64,000 nt of DNA, from the NCBI RefSeq assembly GCF_016917755.1, contig NZ_CP070326.1:682001-746000 (forward strand), given 5' to 3'. A program made the translations under genes and the position numbers. Under the pieces are notes generated by a model. The model saw only the letters and a list, made by a program, of their open reading frames with translations, did no database searches and was not told where the DNA came from. How positions within the stretch are numbered: position 1 is the stretch's first letter; every line of letters begins with the position of its first letter. Below, piece by piece: positions 27,838 through 39,000 of this stretch. The DNA is from Streptomyces noursei (GTDB taxonomy: Bacteria; Actinomycetota; Actinomycetes; Streptomycetales; Streptomycetaceae).

Positions 27838-28545
27838 TCAGGGGGTCTCGATCCAGTTGGGAGGGACGTCGCAGATCAGGTACGGGATGCGGGCTTCGCA
27901 CGCGTCGCAGGAGTGGGCGGTCCAGGAGTTTGTGGCGCCATGTCCGTGCCACGTCCGCATGTGTTTGGCGTCCTCCGCCTTGGGGCCGACGTAGACCATC
28001 TCGCTCATGCGCAGGTAGTCGACGGACTTCCAGTCGAGGTGCATTCCGCCCAGTCCGAGCAGGAGCTTGACGGCGGAGCACGGCCGGCTGACGCCCTGGA
28101 TGTCTGCGCCCAGGTCCACCTTCTCGCCGCGGACGGTGAGCCATCCCCTGTTGTTCGCGGGAATGGCCGGGTCCGCCAGCTTCCACTTCCCCGGGTGGTA
28201 GGTGATCCCATCAAGGTGCTTGGGCTGGATCCATGGCGCCGCAGTGCGTCCACTGGAGGCGTAGAGGTAGTACTCGCCCCCGCTGATCCTCGCTTCGAGT
28301 ACGCCCATCATGAAGACGGCCTCCGGGTCGCGGACCAAGCTCTTGTCCTGCATCAGGTTGTCTTTGATCTGTCCCACGACGCTGCGCAGCTTCGCACTGT
28401 CGGTCAGTTCCGGAATGCCGTGGAGCAGCTTCCCCTTTTCCTTCTTGTTCCTGACGTAGTGACACCTCGGGCAGGTGTTCGTGGCGAAGCCGCCGTGCCG
28501 AAGATTGTCGTCTGCATCCGGCTTGCGGGGCTTGATCTTCGGCAT
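27838..28545 (-). CDS. Hypothetical protein with two CxxC pairs
   Basis: A 235-residue protein from ATG 28545, with GGAAGG 6 nt upstream. There is a CPRC near the N-terminus (THTCPRCHYV-like context TNTCPRCHYVRNKKEKGK) and a C-terminal SCDACEARIPYLICD preceded by RTWHGHGATNSWTAH, so Cys and His residues are available for one or two zinc sites. The middle is beta-rich (GVLEARISGGEYYLYASSG). There is no signal peptide or membrane segment. The Cys/His arrangement near the C-terminus could fit a zinc-dependent enzyme or a nucleic-acid-binding fold, but I cannot assign it. It sits between IS debris and the second cassette and is transcribed away from it. Confidence 0.7.
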   Translation of the reverse strand: MPKIKPRKPDADDNLRHGGFATNTCPRCHYVRNKKEKGKLLHGIPELTDSAKLRSVVGQIKDNLMQDKSLVRDPEAVFMMGVLEARISGGEYYLYASSGRTAAPWIQPKHLDGITYHPGKWKLADPAIPANNRGWLTVRGEKVDLGADIQGVSRPCSAVKLLLGLGGMHLDWKSVDYLRMSEMVYVGPKAEDAKHMRTWHGHGATNSWTAHSCDACEARIPYLICDVPPNWIETP

Positions 28546-28967
28546 GCTCGGCCTTCCGCTAACGGTCCATGGAGCGGGGAAAGTAGCACGTGACGGCCTT
28601 GCCGCCAGCTCCGCCTCAGTGCGTAGCGACCAGATTTGGACGCTGTTCGATGACGCCCTGTCGCGACGCCGTCACCCTGCGGAAGCTGTCACTCGGCCCT
28701 CTTCCGACCCTCCAGGGTCGAACTGACCCCAAGTCCTGATCGATCCTTGGGGAACAAGCAGGGCATACGCCCTATGCTCCGGCAGAACAGTCAAAAGCTG
28801 GATTCTATCGTGGAAACCAACGAAAGCGCCGCGCCCCCTCTCCCCACGCCTGGCCTGATCATCGCCGCGACAGGATCCCCCGCTGATAGCGTGCGCCGGA
28901 ATTTCACGTCCACACACTCACGGCGGCCCGTGCCCGGCGCGGCCCATCGGCCAGGAGGGAATGCGTT
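28546..28967 (+). other. Divergent region upstream of the A2 operon
   Basis: No gene seen. It must hold the promoters for the 27838 gene (leftward) and for A2 (rightward). AGGAGGG at about 28953 is the A2 ribosome site. No unambiguous -10/-35 pair could be picked. Confidence 0.4.
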
Positions 28968-31900
28968 GTGGCGGTGACCGCGATGACCGTCGGCGAACTC
29001 AAGGGCTGGTTGAAGACCCTTTCACCTCCAAATCCCGGACTGCTGCTACCCGATGGTCTCCCCGACACCCTCGGCGCCGGGGGCGCCCTCAAGAACGCGG
29101 TGAACCCCGGCGCACTTTCGGACTGGTTCACCATGGGGACCACCCTCACCACGATGGTTCCGGACCCGGACCATCTCTGCGTCACCGGAATCATCGCCAC
29201 CGAAACCCCGAAACTCTCCCTCTGGTTCTTCAGTGACAAGGAAGGAAACCCCGACGACGCCACCGTCACCGGCGTCCAGTTCGGTCTGGCGCTGAAGAAC
29301 CACCCCGTGATGTCCGTCCTCAGTGCCCTCGGATTGCGGGACCTCCTCCTCGCCTACACGATTCGCCTCCTGGACGGCGCCGCCGTCCGCGAGCTCTCCG
29401 CGCAGGCGAAGCTCGACGTCGGCGGCGGGGACCCGCTCCTCATCACCTGCGCCCTCGACTTCGAAGCCGGACAGACCAGTTACGAGTTCGTCGTCGAGCC
29501 CGAGGCCGGAGAGGAATGGCACGTCGCCGAGGCGCTCTTCGGGCTCTTCGGTGTGGCACCGCCGCCCGTTCTGAAGGACATCGCCCTCAAGCGCCTCGTG
29601 CTGGCCTACGACCACGGCAAGGGTTCCATCGGGTTCCGCGTCGAGGTGGACGTCGACTTCCCGTTGGGCGACCTCGATGCCGACCTCGACGTCAAGGTGT
29701 CCCTGTCCAAGTCCGGCCGGAGCCAGACGTACGACCAGGAGTACAGGGCGCGTCTGGTCCTCGGTGTTCCCACACAGGGGGGTGGGGACGACACCGTCCG
29801 TACCCTGACGTTCGATATCAAGGACGTCCAGCACGCCGAGTTCAGCGCGACCTGCGAGGACTCCAAGGGCGTGTCGTTCGCCGACCTCGCGGGATTGCTG
29901 GGCGTGACGGATCCGCCGGCGTTCCTGGCCGATCTGGCCATCTCCGGCCTCACGGTCGGGTACGCGTCCGCCCGCAAGTCCATCGTGCTCGCCGCGAAAG
30001 AGAAGGGTGGGGGCTCGCTCGTCGTCGTCTCGGACCGGCCGAAGGGCGGCACCCGCGCCTGGGTCGTGCGCGCCGGCGTCGGGCTGGATGCCAAGCTTTC
30101 GGACCTGCCGTTGCTCCAGGGGCAGATTCCCCAAGGCCAGGACCTCGGCGTGCGCGGGCTGGGTGTGCTGCTCGCCCCCGTCGAGCTGAAGGCCGACCGG
30201 ATCACCGAGCTCAACAAGGCCCTCGCGGCGAGCGACGGGACGCTGCCCCTGCTGCCCGCCGACGGTCTGAGCAAGGGGCTGGCCTTCACGGTCGACCTCC
30301 AGCTGCCGGGACACTCGGAGACCACTTCGGTCGTCGTCCGGGGCGACCACAAGAAGACCAAGGCCCCCGTCGGGGCCGTCGAGGCTCCCGCTCGGCCACG
30401 ACTGATCACTCAGGACGGCACGCCCGTCCCCGAGATCGCCGCCAAGAACATCACCGCGAACGTCACCGAGGACGCGTCGGCCGCCCCTACCGGCCTCCCC
30501 CTGGTCGCCTGGCTCAAGGTCCAGCGCGACATCGGCCCCCTGAACCTCAGCCGCGTCGGCGTGGGCTTCGCCGACGACACCGTGTGGGTGCTGTTCGACG
30601 CCTCCCTCGGCATGGCCGGACTCACCGTCGGCGTCGACGGGCTGGGCATCGGGATCCCGCTGTCCCCCCCTGTGTCGCCACAGTTCCGGCTTGACGGGCT
30701 GAGCGTCGGCTACTCCCGCCCGCCGCTGGCGATCAAGGGCGCCCTGGTCAACCGGCCCCCGGACGACATGTACAGCACCCTGATCGAAGGTGCCCTGGCC
30801 GTCACGGCCGAGAAGTTCGGACTGACGGTGCTGGGCGCGTACGCGCGGACGAAGCAGCACCCCGACCAGCCGTCGCTGTTCCTCTTCGGCAAGGTGAACG
30901 GCGAGTTCGGCGGGCCGCCGCCCGTGCAGATCACCGGCATCATGGCCGGTTTCGGCCTCAACACGGACCTGCGACTGCCCGAGGGCGACCAGGTGCTGGA
31001 CTTCCCGTTCCTCGCGGACATGACCTCACCCGAGACCGACCCGCTCGTGGTCCTGAAAAAACTGATGGGGGGCCAGAAGGGCGCCTGGGTACGCCCCGCC
31101 TCCGGGCAGCTGTGGTTCGCGGCCGGCCTCGAATTCAAGGTCTTCGAGTTCGTCAGCGGGCAGGCGCTGCTGGTGCTGGAGGTCGGCGACGACTTCGCCG
31201 TCGCGGTGCTCGGCACGGCGGAGGCGCAGTTCCCCAAGGACCAGTCCCTGCCCGCGTACGCGAAAGTGCGGCTGGGCCTGTCCGCCAAGTACCGTGCCAG
31301 CGAGGGCGTGCTGAAGCTGACCGCGCAGCTCGCGCCCGGCTCGTTCCTCCTGTCCGAGGACTGCGTGCTGACCGGTGGCTTCGCGCTGTACACCTGGCTC
31401 ACCGGCGCGCACACCGGTGACTTCGTCCTCACCCTGGGCGGCTACTACCCCGGCTACCGGGTGCCCGACCACTACCCGCAGGTGCCACGGCTGGGCTTCA
31501 ACTGGCCGATCACCTCGGAGCTGACCATCAGCGGTGGCTCGTACTTCGCGCTCACCCCCGGCGCGATCATGGCCGGTGGCGCGCTGGACGTGAACTTCCG
31601 CGCCGGCGACCTGCACGCCTGGCTGACGGCGCACGCCAACATCCTCATCGAGTGGGCACCTTTCCACTTCGACGCCGGGATCGACGTGAGTATCGGCGTC
31701 AGTTACGTGCTCGACCTGTGGCTGGTGCGCGAGACGATCAGCGTCGAGGTCGGCGCGTCCCTGCACCTGTGGGGCCCGCCGACAGGCGGCAAGGTCACCG
31801 TCCACCTCTGGTTCATCTCCTTCACCATCGGCTTCGGTGACGACAACACAAGCGGCGACAAGGCCGCGCCCTGGACCGACGTGGTCAAGCAGCTGCCCGC

Positions 31901-33725
31901 AGCGAAGGACGCCGTCCGGCTGGTGCCCATGGACGGGCTGACGCCGGTGAAGTCCAAGGACGAGCCGGGACTATGGACGGTCGGCACCGGCGCCTTCTCC
32001 TTCGCGGTGCGCACGGCCGTCCCGGTCGGCAAGCTCCACCTCGGCGACCAGCAGCACACGATCGACGGCACGGACGTCAACATCCGTCCCCTCCGCGGCG
32101 GCGGCGAACACCTCGACTCGGCGCTCACGATCACGCTCACCGGCCACGGCGGCTCCCAGGACCTGAGCAAGTGGGCCGCCACTCAGAACGTGGCGAGCCT
32201 GCCCGCGGCGCTGTGGGGCAAGTACGACGGCAAGCTGACCACCGGCAGCGCGCAGCGCGTGGACGGCCAGCTGACGGGCGTCGACCTACATCTGCCGAAA
32301 CCCACGCCGGGCAGCACCCCCGGCCCCATCAAGGCCGGGACGATCGCGCACGACGACCGGACGCCGAACGGAAAGCTGCCGCTGACGCGGCCGGCTGTCG
32401 TACAGGCCGTCACCGCCGTGGAGTCCGCGCCGGCGCGGGCCGAGGCCGCGCAGCCGGCCACCGTCGAGCTTGTCACCGAGGCCGCGCCGATGCCGGAGGT
32501 CCGCGCGAGCGTGGCCGCCGTCACCGGCGGCCAGGCCGGCGCGCTGACCGACCAGTCCCGCGACCGGCTCTTCGCCGCCATGGACTACCTGGGCGTGAGC
32601 CCCGGCACCAACGAGCGGCTCGCCGCCACGGACGGACTGGTCGCGGGCGACATCGAGGCGAAGCCCGCGCCCCCGGTCCCCGGTCCGCCGACCGCCAGCG
32701 AGCGGCTGTACGTACTGGGCGCGGGGGCGACCGTGACGCCAGTCGACGCGCAGAGCCTGACACCGTACGCCGGCGTTCCGCTGAAGTTCGCGTCGGGAGC
32801 CTCCGCGCCGTTCCACTTCGCCGTCGGCCCGGACGGCCACCGTCTGTGCGCGGTCGACAACGACCAGAACATCGACGTACGCGACATCTCGGCAAACCCG
32901 CCGGGTGACACCAAGTCCCTCTTCCACGACCGCATCTGGGGATACCAGCAGACGCGGGGAGCGGTGCTCTCGCCCGACAACAAGTGGGCGTACGTCACCG
33001 CCACGCAGTCGCAGCAGATGCTCGTGCTCGACCTTCAGCCGGATGTGCCCGCCAAGAAGCACGACTTCGGCCTCCAGGCGGCCATCGGCGAGGTCGTCCC
33101 CGCCGCTCGGTGGGACGACTCCTCGCAGATCGTGTACGTCGCCAAGCCCGATCTGAACACCGTGGCCCAGGTGGACGTCACCAACGGGAAGTACCCCACG
33201 ACCAGCCCGGGAGACGACCTGCCCGCCGGTCCCTCCCCCACCCGCCTCGCCGTGGACCCCAAGGGCCGCTGGCTCTACTCGCTCAACCCAGCCAAGTCGA
33301 CAGTGACCGTCACCGACGTCGCCGCCAAGAGGATCGTCGCCACACTGCGCACCGGCACCGGACCGAGCGCCCTGGCCGCCTCCGCCGACGGCAAGCGGCT
33401 GTACGTGGCGAACGCCGTGACCGGCACGGTCTCCGTGTTCGACACCGGGGACGGCCTGCCGCGGGAAGCGGCGGAGCCCGTGTGGGTGGGGGCGGGACCG
33501 ACCGCGCTCGCGGTGTCCGCCGCGGGTGACCGGCTGTACGTCGTCCGGGAGAAGGTCAAGCAGGTCCAGGTCGTGGGCGTCGCGTCGGACCAGCCGGTCC
33601 TGCTCCCCGCCACCGTCCCTCTCAAGGACGCCCCGGTGGCCCTCGCCGTCACCGTACCGCCGACCGTCACCGACACACCGGCAGCCCCCAGCGTCACCCG
33701 AATCACTGAAGGCGGTGCGGCATGA
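28968..33725 (+). CDS. Cassette protein A2: DUF6603-like protein with C-terminal beta-propeller
   Basis: A 1585-residue protein from GTG 28968, with AGGAGGG 8 nt upstream. Residues about 1-1150 form the long beta-rich core shared with A1: CVLTGGFALY, GGYYPGYRVPDHYPQVPRLGF, YFALTPGAIMAGGALDV, HAWLTAHA, LHLWGPPTGGKVTV. I take this for the DUF6603 type. After a linker rich in Ala, Pro and Val (about 1150-1240), residues 1240-1560 form YncE/YVTN-like propeller blades: VDPKGRWLYSLNPAKSTV, SADGKRLYVANAVTGTVSV, SAAGDRLYVV. There is no HNH-like N-terminal domain, unlike A1. No signal peptide is visible. The stop overlaps the B2 start by 4 nt (ATGA). By inference it is a scaffold or shell-like protein; the function is unknown. 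Confidence 0.85.
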   Translation: MAVTAMTVGELKGWLKTLSPPNPGLLLPDGLPDTLGAGGALKNAVNPGALSDWFTMGTTLTTMVPDPDHLCVTGIIATETPKLSLWFFSDKEGNPDDATVTGVQFGLALKNHPVMSVLSALGLRDLLLAYTIRLLDGAAVRELSAQAKLDVGGGDPLLITCALDFEAGQTSYEFVVEPEAGEEWHVAEALFGLFGVAPPPVLKDIALKRLVLAYDHGKGSIGFRVEVDVDFPLGDLDADLDVKVSLSKSGRSQTYDQEYRARLVLGVPTQGGGDDTVRTLTFDIKDVQHAEFSATCEDSKGVSFADLAGLLGVTDPPAFLADLAISGLTVGYASARKSIVLAAKEKGGGSLVVVSDRPKGGTRAWVVRAGVGLDAKLSDLPLLQGQIPQGQDLGVRGLGVLLAPVELKADRITELNKALAASDGTLPLLPADGLSKGLAFTVDLQLPGHSETTSVVVRGDHKKTKAPVGAVEAPARPRLITQDGTPVPEIAAKNITANVTEDASAAPTGLPLVAWLKVQRDIGPLNLSRVGVGFADDTVWVLFDASLGMAGLTVGVDGLGIGIPLSPPVSPQFRLDGLSVGYSRPPLAIKGALVNRPPDDMYSTLIEGALAVTAEKFGLTVLGAYARTKQHPDQPSLFLFGKVNGEFGGPPPVQITGIMAGFGLNTDLRLPEGDQVLDFPFLADMTSPETDPLVVLKKLMGGQKGAWVRPASGQLWFAAGLEFKVFEFVSGQALLVLEVGDDFAVAVLGTAEAQFPKDQSLPAYAKVRLGLSAKYRASEGVLKLTAQLAPGSFLLSEDCVLTGGFALYTWLTGAHTGDFVLTLGGYYPGYRVPDHYPQVPRLGFNWPITSELTISGGSYFALTPGAIMAGGALDVNFRAGDLHAWLTAHANILIEWAPFHFDAGIDVSIGVSYVLDLWLVRETISVEVGASLHLWGPPTGGKVTVHLWFISFTIGFGDDNTSGDKAAPWTDVVKQLPAAKDAVRLVPMDGLTPVKSKDEPGLWTVGTGAFSFAVRTAVPVGKLHLGDQQHTIDGTDVNIRPLRGGGEHLDSALTITLTGHGGSQDLSKWAATQNVASLPAALWGKYDGKLTTGSAQRVDGQLTGVDLHLPKPTPGSTPGPIKAGTIAHDDRTPNGKLPLTRPAVVQAVTAVESAPARAEAAQPATVELVTEAAPMPEVRASVAAVTGGQAGALTDQSRDRLFAAMDYLGVSPGTNERLAATDGLVAGDIEAKPAPPVPGPPTASERLYVLGAGATVTPVDAQSLTPYAGVPLKFASGASAPFHFAVGPDGHRLCAVDNDQNIDVRDISANPPGDTKSLFHDRIWGYQQTRGAVLSPDNKWAYVTATQSQQMLVLDLQPDVPAKKHDFGLQAAIGEVVPAARWDDSSQIVYVAKPDLNTVAQVDVTNGKYPTTSPGDDLPAGPSPTRLAVDPKGRWLYSLNPAKSTVTVTDVAAKRIVATLRTGTGPSALAASADGKRLYVANAVTGTVSVFDTGDGLPREAAEPVWVGAGPTALAVSAAGDRLYVVREKVKQVQVVGVASDQPVLLPATVPLKDAPVALAVTVPPTVTDTPAAPSVTRITEGGAA

Positions 33726-36076
33726 GCCACCCCGAGTACGCCCCGGACCCCGACCCGTCGCTGAACGTGCAGTTCGTCGACTCGCTGGTGCCCACGCTCA
33801 CCGCGGGGCGGTACAAGCTCACCGCGCATCAGTCCCTCACCAAGGGCGGCGCCCGGGTCGACACGGACTACTACCTGGACACCCCGGTGACGCAGGACGT
33901 GGAGGTCCGCGCGCCGCGCTTCACCGTGCAGCCGGAGTGGATCCACGGCGCGTACCCAACGCCGGGCGCGAGCGGCCTGTACGACGACGTGCTACCGCAC
34001 GTCACGCTCGACCGAGCGACCCTGCCGTGGGAGCGCGAGGCGAAGGCGAAGGACGGGAAGACGCGCGTGCCGTGGCTGGCCCTCCTCGTCTTCGGCGAAG
34101 GCGAGCTGCCCGACACCGACCCGCACTGCCTCGGGCAGACGGACGCGAAGACCGTGGCCGACCTGATCGGCTCCGAGAGCGGCGTCGTCCTGCCCCCGTT
34201 CGACCAGACCACGGACCCCATCACCGACGACGACAAGAAGCAGGTGTGCCGCACCGTCCTGGTGCCCGCCGCCGTCTTCCACGCGCTGGCCCCGACCGAG
34301 GTGGAAATGCCGCTCCTGACCCATGTGCGCCGGGTCAACGAGGAGCACCAGCGTGCCGCGCCGGGCGACGACCTGATCCAGGTCGGTGACTACGCGGTCG
34401 TCGTCGGCAACCGCCTGCCCCGCGCGGCGGGAGGCCGCTACGTCGCCCACCTGGTCTCCCTGGAAGGCTGGCAATCTCGCCTGCCCGACGGCGCCAAGGA
34501 GACGTACGACGGACCCGACGAGAAGCTGCGGCTGATCTCCCTGTGGTCGTGGGCCTTCGAGACGATCCCCGACCACATCCCCGGATTCGCCGCGCTGACC
34601 GAGCACTTCGTCGACACCGAGGGCACGGACGGCTCCGCGCTGCTGCTGCGCGTGCCGCTGCCCGGCCGACCGCTGTCCGGAAAGGACCAGCAGGAGGTCG
34701 CCGACCGGCTCGGCCAGGGCTACCTGCCGATCTCGTGCCGCACCGAGTCCGGGCGCTCCACCTTCGGCTGGTACCGAGGGCCGCTCACCGCCCAGTACGT
34801 CACGCCGGAGACCGACCGCGAACGGCGCCGCTGCGCGGCGGAGGCGCTGATCCACCTGGACCAGTACGGCGTCTTCGACGTGAGCCTCGCGACCGCGTTC
34901 ACCGCGGGCCGCGGCGTCGCCCTCGCCGACCACCAGTTCGGCGCGGCGCTGCTGCGCCTGCGCGGCAAGGTGCAGCGAGCGGCGGAGAAGAGGAGCCGCG
35001 CGACGGCGACCACCGGGGCCCGGGCCCGTATCGAGCACCTGGCGGCGAACGGCCTCGCCGGCCACCTCGGCGAGGTCCTGACCACGCCGGCCCGCGCCCA
35101 GGCCGTCGCCACCTCCGTACGCCGCCCCGGCGTCACCCCCGTACCGGCCGCGACCGAGTTGCCCGCCACCGCCGGGCTCACCCTGGAGCGCCTGCGCGCC
35201 GACGTGGAGCTGCACGCGCGGTTCACAGCGGACGACAAGCCACTGGTGGACCCGCACGACGACGACCTCGCCCTCGTCCGGAACCGGCTGCTCGACCTGC
35301 GGAACCTGACGGGCGTGCCGTTCGCGCACCTCGTCCCCGACACGCGGATGCTGCCCACGGAGAGCCTGCGTTTCTTCTACGTGGACGCCAACTGGACCGC
35401 CACCCTGCTCGACGGCGCCCTGAGCGTGGGGCTCGCCCACACCTTCGACCTCACCTCGGACGACCTGATCTTCGGGCCCAAGGGCGTGGCCCCGCTGCCA
35501 CCGCAGGCCACACCGGTCACGGGTCTGCTGCTGCGCTCGGAGCTGGTCAGCGGCTGGCCCGCGCTGGAGGTCCGCCCGTACACGAACCCCCGGACCACCG
35601 AAGGGGAAACGGCCCTGCGGGTACTGCGCCGCGAGGCGCTCGCCGACGACGTCCTGCTCGTCCTCGTCGAGGGCGTGCCGGGCCGGGTCGAGCTCGCCGA
35701 GCCGCAGCAGGGCGTGCACTTCGGCATCGACGAGCCGGCGAAAGGCGGCAGCGACGACCCGATCAACGACGGCATCATCCGGCTGCGCGAGATCAACCCG
35801 AAGAGCACAAGGCCCCTCGGGCAGGAGACCGGCGCGCAGTTCCCGACGCAGCCGGGGCTACGTTCCTACCTGCGCGCTGCGGGCGCAGGTGACCCCGACA
35901 CCGTGCTGAGCGTGACGCGCCTCGCCGACGGGCTGAAGGACGCACTGCACCTGAAGCGTCCGCTGACGCCCAGCGAGTTCGCCATCCAGATGATCAACGC
36001 CGCGCAGCGCCGCACCTTCACCACCGTTTCCACCGCGCAGACCCCCTTCACGACAGGAGCCCACCCCAATGGCTGA
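33722..36076 (+). CDS. Cassette protein B2 (unknown function)
   Basis: 784 residues, paralogue of B1 across its whole length. Landmarks: FVDSLVPTLTAGRYKLTAHQ at the N-terminus, VPWLALLVFGEGELPD, TVLVPAAVFHALAP, GGRYVAHLVSLEGW, ALLLRVPLPG, FGWYRGPLTA, a helical Arg/Ala-rich middle (about 400-470), GVPFAHLVPDTRMLPTESLR and FFYVDANW, then a C-terminal part with LSVTRLADGLKDALHLKRPL. It is cytoplasmic by sequence (no signal, no membrane span). It starts on the ATGA of A2 and its stop overlaps the start of C2 by 8 nt, exactly as B1 does with C1. No catalytic motif is evident. Confidence 0.85.
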   Translation: MSHPEYAPDPDPSLNVQFVDSLVPTLTAGRYKLTAHQSLTKGGARVDTDYYLDTPVTQDVEVRAPRFTVQPEWIHGAYPTPGASGLYDDVLPHVTLDRATLPWEREAKAKDGKTRVPWLALLVFGEGELPDTDPHCLGQTDAKTVADLIGSESGVVLPPFDQTTDPITDDDKKQVCRTVLVPAAVFHALAPTEVEMPLLTHVRRVNEEHQRAAPGDDLIQVGDYAVVVGNRLPRAAGGRYVAHLVSLEGWQSRLPDGAKETYDGPDEKLRLISLWSWAFETIPDHIPGFAALTEHFVDTEGTDGSALLLRVPLPGRPLSGKDQQEVADRLGQGYLPISCRTESGRSTFGWYRGPLTAQYVTPETDRERRRCAAEALIHLDQYGVFDVSLATAFTAGRGVALADHQFGAALLRLRGKVQRAAEKRSRATATTGARARIEHLAANGLAGHLGEVLTTPARAQAVATSVRRPGVTPVPAATELPATAGLTLERLRADVELHARFTADDKPLVDPHDDDLALVRNRLLDLRNLTGVPFAHLVPDTRMLPTESLRFFYVDANWTATLLDGALSVGLAHTFDLTSDDLIFGPKGVAPLPPQATPVTGLLLRSELVSGWPALEVRPYTNPRTTEGETALRVLRREALADDVLLVLVEGVPGRVELAEPQQGVHFGIDEPAKGGSDDPINDGIIRLREINPKSTRPLGQETGAQFPTQPGLRSYLRAAGAGDPDTVLSVTRLADGLKDALHLKRPLTPSEFAIQMINAAQRRTFTTVSTAQTPFTTGAHPNG

Positions 36077-39000
36077 CCGCGACGACACCCTCATCGTCCC
36101 GGTGAACGTGGACGCCCTGGTGGTCAACCAAGACCTGCGCCAGCGCGACGGCCAGGGATTCCGGCGCTGGCGCCCCAACTTCAACCTGCTGCGCCACAGC
36201 CTCAGCCCCGAGGTGGCCCCGTTCACCAACGAGGACCCGTGGAACGCCACCCAGCAGGGCGAGACGGACGACAAGTACAAGAAGTACGACGGCGTCTACG
36301 TGCGCTGGGAGCTGCCCGACGCGCTGCGCCAGGGCGCCACGCGGGCCGAGAGCGGGCGTACGGAGTTCCCGCTCGTGCCCAACCGCTGGCTTGTCGTCCG
36401 GCAGGTGCAGGGCAGGGACGACCTGACCGCCGGCTGGGTGGTGGAGAGCGACTTCCTCGACCCCAAGGACGGCACGTCGCGCTTCATGCACCCGGTGCGG
36501 CCCGACGCCGGGGATCCGGCGACCACGCCGTACCGCTCGACGATCATCACGACGCAGATCGGCAAGAAGCAGAGCATCAACGGCAGCAGCACGTGGAGCG
36601 AGCCCACGGACGCCTCGCGCAAGGAGCTGTTCCTCACCGCGGTCGGTCCCGGCATCATGACCTTCCACATCTACCAGCCGTACCACGAGAACGTCTTCTC
36701 GCTGCACGACCCGCTGGACGGCGTCGACTCCGGAGTCGTGAACTACCAGGTCATGGGCTGGTACTCGGACCCGGCCCAGGAGGAGCTGCGCCGCCGCCTG
36801 GACGGCACGGGCGCGACGGTCGCGTCCGTCCTGGCCGATCTCGGCTGGACGGTCGCCGACCTGCCGGGCACCTGGACGCCCGACAGCACCACCTACTGCG
36901 GCCGGGCCCTCCAGGTACGGTGGGACCGCAAAGGCAGCGCCCCGGACTCGGACCGCCCGCAGAAGACGGACGTCCGCGACCGGATCGCCGTCGGGAGCAG
37001 CGCGGACGAGGCGCACGCCGCACTGGTCGCCAAGGCCCGCGCGGCCCTGCCCGCCAACTCCGGCAACGCCCTCGACCACACCACCGACCCCGCCCTCCTG
37101 CACGCCCTCGGCAAGGGCCTGCTGAACACCCTCGACGAGCCCGACGGCGATGTCCTCGCGGCCCAGGCCCTGCACAAGGGCTGGTTCCAGCAGGTGCCGG
37201 GAGGCTATGTGTGGCGCCTCGCCGACACCGCCGACAAGGGCAATGTCTCCGGCGACCCGAAGTCGGTCACATGGTCCGGCGTGGCGCCCGAGCACGAGGC
37301 GTGGCTGGCGGAACTCAACGGCCACCAGAGCGCGTACGACGCCGCGGAGCGTGAACTGACCGCGTTGCAGGAGCGGTTGTACGGGCTGTGGTGGATGCAC
37401 AGCCTGCCGCTCATCCCGCCGCAGTACCGCCGTGAGCGGCTGTACGCCGAGATCGACCCGGCGAACGCGGACGGCCTCGCCGCCCGCGTGGCCGCCGCGC
37501 AGGACGACCTGAAGAACAAGAAGCTCAAGGCCATCACCGACTGCCTCAGCGGCCACCCGCTACCCAAGGGTTACGAACTACGCAAGGAGACCCTGCCGCC
37601 CTTCTACCAGGTCACCGACCCGACGATGGTGTTGGCCGGCGCGAAGAGCCACACGGCGTACAAGCCGCTGACAGGCGACGGGTCACTCATCTGCCGCATG
37701 CCGTCGCAGATCGTCAATGACGGGCGGGCGAACCCCTTCACCTCGCTCCAGCTTGGCGGGCTGCCGTCGGTCGCGTCGGCCCTGCTGATCGAGTTCGCGT
37801 GCGTGCTCGACCCGAAGGTGTCGTACCGGTCCGACATCGCCCCCGCCCCCTGGCGGCAGCCGTGGAAGCCGCTGCTGTTCCAGTGGCGGGTCGAGCACTG
37901 GCAGGTGCCCTACGGCAACCCGAACAGTCCCAACTGGACGTTCGACGGCAGCCACTACCAGTGGACGAACGGCTCCTCCGCCACCACCGCCATCGAGGTG
38001 ACCGGGCGCCGCTTCCTCGTACCGCTGCCGCAGCACACTGCGAGCGGCGGGCTCGAACAGTACGCCGCCGACCACCCCGACGCCGCGACGGCCGAGGCGC
38101 TCACGACAGCGGCAGCACAGATCAAGGACCTGGACCTGCTCTCGCAGCGGCTGGACCGGCTCACCGACGCCTTCGCCCTGCGCGACCCCGCGCCCGGCGT
38201 CAGCCCGCCCGGCAGGATCGGCGAGCTCATCGGTGACGCGTTCCGCCACCTGCCCAACCCGGGCATGCTGCCCGTGCCGTTCAAGGGCTGGCAGGACTCC
38301 GGCTTCACCCAGATCCGGGCCGGGCAGTTCGCGGTGAACAGGCTGAGCATCGTCGACGAGTTCGGCCAGAGCCTCGACGTCCTGCTGCCCGGCGACGCGC
38401 CCACGTTCGTCCCCAAGGTGGGCGACAGCCTGCACACTCACGGCAAGTTCGTCCAGCCCACGGACACGGGGCGGTTCGTCCAGCTGCCGCCGCGCCTGCT
38501 CCAGGCCGCCCGGCTGCGGTTCGACTTCGTCGCCGAGCACGACGACACACGGCTGGTCGACCTCACCGCGAACACCACGCCCGTAGGCGCGTGGATCGTC
38601 CCCAACTACGTCGACCGTTCGCTGCTGTGCTACGCGCCGACCGGCGAACCGCTCGGCGAACTGCGCCTCGAACTCCGCGAGGGCGCGGGCGGCGCCGTGA
38701 CGACCATGGTCGGCTGGGGGCCCCTGCCGGATTCCCAGGTGAACACGATCGACGCCCTGCGCGATGCCCGGCCGCAGCTCTACGCGTTCGCCCGCGAGCT
38801 GGCCGCGAAGGGGCCGGACGCCTTCGCCGACCTGCTGGCCACCGTCGACCACGCACTCGCCGGCATCGACCCGGGCAACCCGTACGGCGACGAGGTGCTC
38901 GGCGCGCTGCTCGGGCGTCCGCTCGCGCTGGTCCGCGCCCGGCTCGGCTTCGAGCTGGACGGCCTTCCCGTCGCCGACGGGGGCTGGCAGTACGCGCTGG

